From Collinsella aerofaciens (GTDB lineage: Bacteria; Actinomycetota; Coriobacteriia; Coriobacteriales; Coriobacteriaceae): a stretch of DNA of 38,629 bases. The stretch spans positions 1-38,629 of the forward strand of contig NZ_JADNOH010000015.1 of the NCBI RefSeq assembly GCF_015557435.1. Direction: 5' to 3'. A program made the translations under genes and the position numbers. The notes under the pieces were generated by a model that worked only from the letters and a program-made list of their open reading frames with translations, was not told the origin of the DNA and ran no database searches. This document shows, in pieces, positions 34,001-38,629 of this stretch (positions within the stretch are counted from its first letter, which is position 1; each line of letters begins with the position of its first letter).

Positions 34001-34236
34001 GATTTATAGTTGACATCCGGGACCGCCTCTTTGGGCTCCATGGCAACATCAATCGAAGGCGCCGTTTCATCGGCTACAGCAGCAGTTTGATCCGAGGGGT
34101 CGGATTGGGTCTCTGGGACGGATTCATATTCGTTGGAACCAACATTTTGATCTGCCCAACAAGCCAAAGGGCTCAAAAGCAGCATCGACATGAAGCAGGA
34201 AATCAGAACAATAAATGCTCTAAATTGCCTTTTCAA
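31069..34236 (-). CDS. Secreted ChW-repeat protein with a central GT80 sialyltransferase-like domain
   Basis: The 1055 residues begin with a signal peptide (about 1-29, ending LACWADQ). An acidic linker leads to three ChW repeats (76-206), a beta-rich segment (about 215-325, Ig-like in look), a large central domain (about 326-766) and six more ChW repeats (773-1052). The central domain resembles GT80 sialyltransferases (PmST1/PM0188): LLSDGSATYVF matches PmST1 YDDGSMEY (Asp 444), YYKGHPN matches YFKGHPR (His 617, Pro 618), AAELILFF keeps a Glu (647), and GYGSSTYNS matches GVASSLYFS (Ser 663-664). Some marine GT80 enzymes also have an Ig-like domain before the catalytic part. The start is TTG 34236 with GGAGG upstream. 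ChW repeats are thought to bind outside the cell. The sugar donor is unknown and activity is untested. Confidence 0.85.
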   Translation of the reverse strand: MKRQFRAFIVLISCFMSMLLLSPLACWADQNVGSNEYESVPETQSDPSDQTAAVADETAPSIDVAMEPKEAVPDVNYKSHISGIGWEPTFTSNGSISGTTGQSRRLEALRVSLPNSEDLGIEYRSHVQNEGWQDWVSNGAVSGTTGKGLQIEAVELKLTGDRAASYDLYYRVHASNFGWLGWTSNGSTAGTTGWSYAVEAIQIVIVKKGDAAPGDTAGAYVPYVFNCSLSQVGETTKVTLNIPQVEDIKRLGIADSIKVAGSMSYGGRVTRSVSSTIALGDLGSSSSEIDFSDYGPFDVTLHYLKNGNIVHEDHQSIGISASEYNLAPLSASFPVVLYSLVFWDISTSSAGTSIPSIVMLDRPSAYNWNSLPSGMYGLPYLTHEENASSSSYQAFADYVAALYKINPKAKFNLYINDITCSLIHRMIYANKIPAGQYFIRLLSDGSATYVFTNEAFDVKDPDSKQAELIALWNAAKNKEYETGEVSKSYSDYHDHWDSMYAVLSIEPGTQWWMTRTNLFTSGDDNAFANKIASDPNVKKMNVSSMLTSLQNRGEDTVQAFKALYNFNDGYFDAATQQGKKVMMLLGTYVSYEQNFDDYANLTEVIYGDDYLYYYKGHPNTPTGMYPQKQEQLDRLGITDVDSSVAAELILFFNPEIGLSGYGSSTYNSASADAAGGLWNSTKAEALKPGAVIDYSIMDWFASPITEDTDAAIRSLCKLGDSCYLVEFSDSILASANYDFAIYSHNSGALTYFKKGESGYDVVKVSRGPLDVLATSHVSNDGWQSASKGGNASGTVGQSKAVEAITLNLQNAPYDGGLEYRTHVSDYGWQDYAKEGEVSGTTGQSKSVQAIQIRLTGEMANRYDVYYRAHVQDKGWLGWACNDQVAGTTGFGLRLEAYQVVIVEKGSPAPGDTSQPSIQRTFTIRAHVSNLGWQQPVYEGSTAGTTGRNLAVEALTISRPDLGYSGNIEYRAHVQNIGWQKWVKNGKVAGTTGKSLAVEAVEIKLTGDLAKHYDVVYSAHVQSKGWLDWVKSGECAGTTGEALHMEAIEVKLVDKL
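31081..31920 (-). repeat. Six ChW repeats (two triplets) at the C-terminus of the GT80-like protein
   Basis: Units of about 50 residues recur, each with GW, a second W and the pattern NGxxAGTTG followed by EAIxI. They fall into two triplets, and the first triplet ends with the linker KGSPAPGDTS. Confidence 0.85.
31939..33261 (-). other. GT80-like sialyltransferase domain
   Basis: These bases encode residues 326-766 of the ChW protein. Asp 444, His 617-Pro 618, Glu 647 and Ser 663-664 align with the residues I recall as Asp 141, His 311-Pro 312, Glu 338 and Ser 355-356 in PmST1. The order and approximate spacing are kept. I made the alignment by eye from memory of the PmST1 sequence. Confidence 0.75.
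33619..34011 (-). repeat. N-terminal ChW triplet of the GT80-like protein
   Basis: Three ChW repeats (residues 76-206) carry the GW/NG/AGTTG/EAI pattern and end with the linker KGDAAPGDT. Confidence 0.85.
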
Positions 34237-34345
34237 AAGAATCGCCTCCTAGATAGACAGTCTTCAATAACCATACTATCGGGAGTAGGCTTCATTAATG
34301 CCACCAATTAGGTGAACGAAGAAAAAGGAGCCTTGTCCAACGGCA

Positions 34346-34391
34346 AGGGCCCTTTCCCGTTGCCAAGACTACGGCAACAGGAAAGGGCCCT
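34346..34391 (-). terminator. Long hairpin after the L,D-transpeptidase gene
   Basis: A 19-bp stem with one mismatch (34346-34364 with 34373-34391) lies 30 bases past the stop at 34422. A T run (TTTTTC) follows only about 20 bases later on the minus strand, after a second small CCTTG/CAAGG hairpin. Confidence 0.65.
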
Positions 34392-34421
34392 CTAACAAGC
34401 TCTCGTCGCTTACGAGAATGG

Positions 34422-37400
34422 CTAGTAGATTACCACCTTGGTAGCAAGGGGCACGTTATTCCAAATCCATTTAGCGCGATCGATGGGCAAACGCACGCAG
34501 CCTTGTGAAATATGCATTCCCATTCGGCTGTCCATGGGATTAAAAGTTCCCTGGAAGTACGGTATTGAATGGAACAGGTAGTCCCCATAAAACTGCGTGT
34601 AGTAGTAGCAGGTATACCCATGTCCAAACGAGTAGCCCTTGCCGGTGACGGTATACTCACCCGTAGGCGTTGGAGTACTAGGGGCGCCGGTAGAGCAAGT
34701 CCAGTATTGAGCGTAACTCCACGACCCGCGCTGTCCACGAAAAACTCCAAGGCGGCATGCTTGCCTGTCAACCATAATGAGCCAGCTTGTATTGCTCGAA
34801 TATCTATTAGCCCGATTAAGCATAGTCATCATATCTGCCGGCAACAAAGGCTGGTCAGTAAACGGACGCGCAGTAGAACCGGGAGCACCAGCGCCCTTGG
34901 GAACAATCTTCACTTGAACAGACTCGACTCTGCAGCCTATCCTAGACGTACCCGCAGGCTGCCCATTTGAGGTCCAGTCGAGCCACCCAAAGTCTTGGCA
35001 ATATGCTCGATACCAAACATCAAAGTAGTTCGATAAATCACCGGTTAACCTAATCTTTAGAGCCTCGATACGCTTTGCACAGCCTACTGTGCCAGCGACA
35101 TTCCCATTAGAAGTCCAGCCTTGCCAGCCCACATCCTGCACATGGGCGGAGTACTCAATACCGCCCGATACACTACTTGAGACATTCAACTTCAGTGCCT
35201 CAATAGCAAGCGACCTACCAGTTGTGCCAGCAACACCACCGTTGCCAACGGGATTCATCCAACCGAGCGTGGCGACATGCGCCTGGAGCGTTAGAGCTGG
35301 AGCCGAGATAAATGCGGGTGCAGACGATGCACCAGGATTTCCGCCCTTCGCGACAAGCTTTATTTGGACAGCCTCTATCTGGATATTTAACCCGGTAGTT
35401 CCAGCGGAATCGCCGTTCTTGGCCCAACCCAACCAACCATAACCAGCCGAATGAACTCGATAGAAAATGTCATACTGATTCGCCAGGGGACCATTTATGC
35501 GCAGTTCAAGAGCCTGAATGGCCAACCCTTGTCCAACGGTCCCAACATAACCGGCAGACCGCCATTCCTGCCAACCAATATTGGCAACATGGGCTCGTGC
35601 CTCAATAAGAGAGCCATCATCCACACCGGCCAGCGACACATTCAGAGCTTGAAGCGAAAGCGATTTTCCCGTTGTGCCGGCATCCTGCCCATCTAAAACA
35701 GATGGAGACCACCCACGATTAGCGGAATGAGCCTGATATACAACATGAGTGCAATCGGCGGAAGTATCGGAAACAAACGCTCCGTCCGTTACTCCGGGCG
35801 CGCCACTGCCTTTACCGATAATCTTTACTTCGACAGCCTTAAGGAATGAACCCGGTATCGTTGCCCCCGCATCCGCGCCATTACACGCCCAACCAAGCCA
35901 TCCTTTTTTGGAGTCAAAGCACCGATACCAAACGTCATAGGCATTAGACAAATCACCAGTAAGAGTCAATCTCACAGCCTTCAAAGTTCGGCCATCATTT
36001 TTAGAGTTAAGCGCAGCACCGTCAGAAACAACTCCGCTCCATCCGGCAAATTCATAGCAGCCTGAATAACCAATTGAACCTGAAGTCTCTTGATTATCAA
36101 ACGAAATAGAAAGCGAGGTTAAGGGTTCAGAGCCGCTCTCGGAACCCATTAAAATCGTTTTACCCTGCACAGTGCCCAAACTATTGCCATTAAGGCCATA
36201 CGAACTGCCATTCAGAACATCCGTAGCTCCAATAAAATGATTCGCTGTATCGCCAGGAGCAGAGCAGCCCTTTTCGACCAACATAACTTGAATACCCTGA
36301 ATGGCGGCACCCTTCCCCACCGAGCCCGCAGGAGACCCATTGGACGTCCAGCCCAACCATCCGCCCAATTTGGAAGCATACACACGGTACCAAATGTCGT
36401 AAGTTGCAGATATCTCGTCGTTCAGCTTAAACTGAACGGCCTCAATGGACCGAGACTGCCCGGTCGTGCCAACAGTACCTGAAGACCAGCTTTGCCAACC
36501 AATGCCAGAGACGTGCGCGCGAGAGGAAATAGAGCCTCCGTGGCCATACCAATTAACACTAAGCGACAGTGCCTCGATTGCATTTCTTGAGTCAATGACC
36601 CCCGATGTCTTTCCGTCCGCGACAACACCCATCCATCCAACATTGGAGACATGAGATCGATAGGAAACGGAAGGCGGTTCCTGAGAATGGTCCCTAAAGG
36701 CATCGCCCCGCGCTGGCGCATCTTGAGCATTTTTTGGGAGCACCTTTATCTGAATAGCTTCGATCTGATAAGCATAGCCCTGTGTTCCAGCAGGCTCACC
36801 ATTTGAGGCCCAGCCAAGCCAACCAACATTTGCAGAATGAACGCGATACCAAATGTCATACGATTCAGAAAGACCGCCCGACAAAGATAGCTTGATCGCC
36901 TCGATGGCTCGCGACTGTCCAACTGTTCCAGATGTCTGCCCGTTACCCACCAGCTGAGACTCCCAGCCGATCCCGGAAATATGAGATTGGACCGAAATGC
37001 TGTCACTCCCCAAAGGGGTGCCATCTTGTGAAAGCAGATTGATCTTGAGTGCTTCAACGCGCTTAGCACGACCTGTTGTGCCAGCCGTCATTCCATTTGA
37101 AACGGGAGCTTGCCAGCCAATATCCTGTACATGAGTCTGGTATGAAACGGAGCCAAAGACAGCGGATGCAACATTTTCGGGTTTCGGCGAATCAGTCGCA
37201 TTGGAAGCAGACTCGCTAGAAACGGATGAGGGAGAATCATTGTCTGACACAGTCGGCTGCTCGACTTCAACCCCCTGCTGTTCGTCATTTAAGACGAAGT
37301 CCTCGTCTTCCGAGCTGCCGGCGGCATTAACGGAATAATCAGTAGATTCCGGCTGCACCGGTAAAGAATCAGCCCAGACAGAAAGGGGCGTCAGAAGACA

Positions 37401-37457
37401 CTGAAGAATCAGTAATGGCGTCATTGCCGTTGCTAGCAGTCGTTGCGTCTTTTTCAT
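34422..37457 (-). CDS. Secreted ChW-repeat protein with a C-terminal L,D-transpeptidase (YkuD) domain
   Basis: The 1011 residues begin with a signal peptide (about 1-29, LSVWADS), then a Ser/Glu-rich linker to about 100. Fourteen clear ChW repeats plus one degenerate one (about 405-453) form five triplets (105-240, 265-394, 405-547, 573-703, 723-853). The YkuD domain fills 889-1011 with WLIMVDRQACRLGVF, PTPTGEYTV, a histidine in FHSIP (963) and the catalytic HISQGCVRLP (Cys 987). YkuD enzymes form 3-3 peptidoglycan cross-links or attach proteins to the wall. The ChW array probably holds the enzyme at the envelope. GGGGGAG precedes ATG 37457. The nearby NlpC/P60-like gene suggests a cell-wall remodelling pair. 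Confidence 0.93.
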   Translation of the reverse strand: MKKTQRLLATAMTPLLILQCLLTPLSVWADSLPVQPESTDYSVNAAGSSEDEDFVLNDEQQGVEVEQPTVSDNDSPSSVSSESASNATDSPKPENVASAVFGSVSYQTHVQDIGWQAPVSNGMTAGTTGRAKRVEALKINLLSQDGTPLGSDSISVQSHISGIGWESQLVGNGQTSGTVGQSRAIEAIKLSLSGGLSESYDIWYRVHSANVGWLGWASNGEPAGTQGYAYQIEAIQIKVLPKNAQDAPARGDAFRDHSQEPPSVSYRSHVSNVGWMGVVADGKTSGVIDSRNAIEALSLSVNWYGHGGSISSRAHVSGIGWQSWSSGTVGTTGQSRSIEAVQFKLNDEISATYDIWYRVYASKLGGWLGWTSNGSPAGSVGKGAAIQGIQVMLVEKGCSAPGDTANHFIGATDVLNGSSYGLNGNSLGTVQGKTILMGSESGSEPLTSLSISFDNQETSGSIGYSGCYEFAGWSGVVSDGAALNSKNDGRTLKAVRLTLTGDLSNAYDVWYRCFDSKKGWLGWACNGADAGATIPGSFLKAVEVKIIGKGSGAPGVTDGAFVSDTSADCTHVVYQAHSANRGWSPSVLDGQDAGTTGKSLSLQALNVSLAGVDDGSLIEARAHVANIGWQEWRSAGYVGTVGQGLAIQALELRINGPLANQYDIFYRVHSAGYGWLGWAKNGDSAGTTGLNIQIEAVQIKLVAKGGNPGASSAPAFISAPALTLQAHVATLGWMNPVGNGGVAGTTGRSLAIEALKLNVSSSVSGGIEYSAHVQDVGWQGWTSNGNVAGTVGCAKRIEALKIRLTGDLSNYFDVWYRAYCQDFGWLDWTSNGQPAGTSRIGCRVESVQVKIVPKGAGAPGSTARPFTDQPLLPADMMTMLNRANRYSSNTSWLIMVDRQACRLGVFRGQRGSWSYAQYWTCSTGAPSTPTPTGEYTVTGKGYSFGHGYTCYYYTQFYGDYLFHSIPYFQGTFNPMDSRMGMHISQGCVRLPIDRAKWIWNNVPLATKVVIY
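34899..37145 (-). repeat. Five-triplet ChW repeat array
   Basis: Fifteen units of about 40-50 residues lie in this span, grouped in threes. Triplets end in linkers such as KGCSAPGDT, KGSGAPGVT and KGAGAPGST. The first unit of triplet three is degenerate and has lost the GW core. Confidence 0.85.
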
Positions 37458-37550
37458 TCGACTCCCCCATCAATCGACCATCTTTAGCATCATTATTTAT
37501 CGTTTCGGCAATTGTATTAATAACGAAAACGTGAATGGCACTTAAATAGA

Positions 37551-37584
37551 AACGAACGGACCGTTGCAAAACGGCCCGTTCGTT
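37551..37584 (-). terminator. Terminator-like hairpin between two ChW genes
   Basis: Positions 37551-37565 pair with 37570-37584 (one wobble pair, 4-base loop). On the minus strand TTTCTATTT follows. It lies 51 bases past the NlpC/P60-like gene and 94 bases before the L,D-transpeptidase start, so the two are probably separate transcripts. Confidence 0.75.
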
Positions 37585-37634
37585 TTAACTAGAGTAACTG
37601 CTAAAACCTGTGCGAAGGCATGACTTTCGATCAG

Positions 37635-38629
37635 CTATGCAAGCGGCACGTTGTCATACCAACCCCACTTTGGCTTATATGAGGTGGAATAATAATCCAA
37701 CCAGTACGCCATATCGAGCGTCCTGATCTGACCGACATTATCCATAACCTGGTTATTGCCAATATAGAGACATACGTGACCGTAAATGCTGCCCATGCGG
37801 GTATGCGTATGCGAAGGAACGGCAATGACCATTCCGACTTTCAGCTGAGAATAATCGGTGAATTTACAATAATCCCAGTAGTAATCGCAGGCATCTGTAT
37901 GGACGTTCCTAAATCCGGCACGCTCGTAGATATCTGCAATCCACTCGGAGCACAATCCCGGGCCAGGAGACGGTACCTGTCGGGCAAGATCTACAATCTT
38001 CTTCTGCATGGGATTTACAAACGCAGAAGGCTGCCCAAGCAAACACGGCGAAACGGTACTCCCGGGGGCATTGGCGCCCTTCCTTGTAAGTCGAACTTGG
38101 ACAGCTTGGACATGCGACCCATAGCCAGTGCTACCGGCAACGGCACCATTTTTAGTCCAACCAAGCCAGCCGACATTATCGACATGGACCCTATACCAAA
38201 CATCAAAATAGGTTGCCAAGTCACCAGAAAGAGAAATTTTAATAGCCTCAACCGAATTAGTTTCAGCAGTAGACGAAAGCTGCTCCCCGTTTGTCTTGCC
38301 AGAAGTCCAGCCTACATTCGAAAGATGCAGTTGATATTTAATCCCGCCGGCAACAGATGAAGTAGTTTTAGCCGAAAACCCGGTGATGGAAATTCCCTGA
38401 CCAGTTGTACCGGACACCTCTCCGGCCGAGACAGAATTCTGCCAAGCGCCTTTCACCTGAGAGGAATATGTCACCGAAGGTATTTCAAGATGGGAATATC
38501 CCGATGTATCAGGATGGGAAGCACCCTTCTTAATGAGCTTAATCTGAACAGCCTCGAGAGAGCACGACATACCAGTGGTGCCGGCCTCCTCGCCGTCCTT
38601 GGCCCAGGCCATCCAGCCGATGTTGGAGG
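37635..38629 (-). CDS. ChW-repeat protein with C-terminal NlpC/P60-like peptidase (5' end outside window)
   Basis: The frame is open to the window edge, where it is in the middle of a ChW repeat (SNIGWMAWAKDGEEAGTTG), so the N-terminus and signal peptide are missing. At least one full triplet follows, with the linkers KGASHPDTS and KGANAPGST. The last 130 or so residues look like an NlpC/P60 or CHAP-type cysteine hydrolase: a cysteine in GPGLCSEWIADIYERAG, GMVIAVPSHT and a histidine in YGHVCLYIGN, then VMDNVGQI. Such enzymes cut peptidoglycan stem peptides. Which of the two related folds it is, I cannot settle by eye. Confidence 0.85.
   Translation of the reverse strand, partial: SNIGWMAWAKDGEEAGTTGMSCSLEAVQIKLIKKGASHPDTSGYSHLEIPSVTYSSQVKGAWQNSVSAGEVSGTTGQGISITGFSAKTTSSVAGGIKYQLHLSNVGWTSGKTNGEQLSSTAETNSVEAIKISLSGDLATYFDVWYRVHVDNVGWLGWTKNGAVAGSTGYGSHVQAVQVRLTRKGANAPGSTVSPCLLGQPSAFVNPMQKKIVDLARQVPSPGPGLCSEWIADIYERAGFRNVHTDACDYYWDYCKFTDYSQLKVGMVIAVPSHTHTRMGSIYGHVCLYIGNNQVMDNVGQIRTLDMAYWLDYYSTSYKPKWGWYDNVPLA
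38082..38629 (-). repeat. ChW repeats of the truncated peptidase
   Basis: Four units are visible, one cut by the window edge and three forming a triplet. The second unit of the triplet is degenerate (SSTAETNSVEAIK replaces the AGTTG core). Confidence 0.8.

Noticed and set aside
31081-37145. CRISPR array or DNA-level tandem repeats
   Set aside because: The repetition is at the protein level (ChW units) with variable DNA; no identical short repeats with regular spacers occur.

Overview
The window looks like chromosome from a gut actinobacterium of the class Coriobacteriia, most likely Collinsella or a close relative. The signs are a G+C-rich core genome, several large secreted proteins built from ChW (clostridial hydrophobic W) repeats, a compact aromatic amino acid cluster with an AroE-AroK fusion, and a galactofuranose/rhamnose surface polysaccharide locus. 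This placement is inferred from gene content; no marker gene such as rRNA is present.

Region 1 (1-5480, minus strand) is housekeeping: a truncated TPR protein, a cyclophilin-type peptidyl-prolyl isomerase, a membrane protein with a double zinc ribbon, and a large P-type ATPase. A tRNA-Arg(CCG) with a good promoter and terminator follows at 5557-5633. Region 2 (5838-14275, plus strand) holds the whole shikimate route and the phenylalanine and tyrosine branches: aroF, tyrA, aroB, aroA, aroC, pheA, an aroE-aroK fusion and aroQ. Terminator-like hairpins lie just before aroF and just before aroQ, which suggests attenuation. Region 3 begins with glf (UDP-galactopyranose mutase) and a tRNA-Arg(TCT).

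Region 4 (15764-30930) is a surface-glycan locus. It has a Wzm/Wzt-type ABC exporter, a DPM1-like glycosyltransferase, two GlfT2-like galactofuranosyltransferase paralogs flanking a LicD-family protein, the dTDP-rhamnose genes (rmlA, rmlB and a fused rmlC-rmlD), another GT2 enzyme, and a GtrB/GtrA/GT-C membrane module. With glf, these genes suggest a galactofuran- and rhamnose-containing polymer that is exported by an ABC transporter and decorated further. Base composition is strongly mosaic: the rml genes are very G+C-rich and sit inside A+T-rich neighbours.

Region 5 (31069-38629, minus strand) carries three consecutive secreted ChW-repeat proteins with different catalytic heads: an NlpC/P60-like peptidase (truncated by the window edge), a YkuD L,D-transpeptidase, and a protein whose centre looks like a GT80-family (PmST1/PM0188-like) sialyltransferase with the key catalytic residues kept. 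A secreted, repeat-anchored GT80 enzyme is the most unexpected feature here and the best candidate for an undescribed system.
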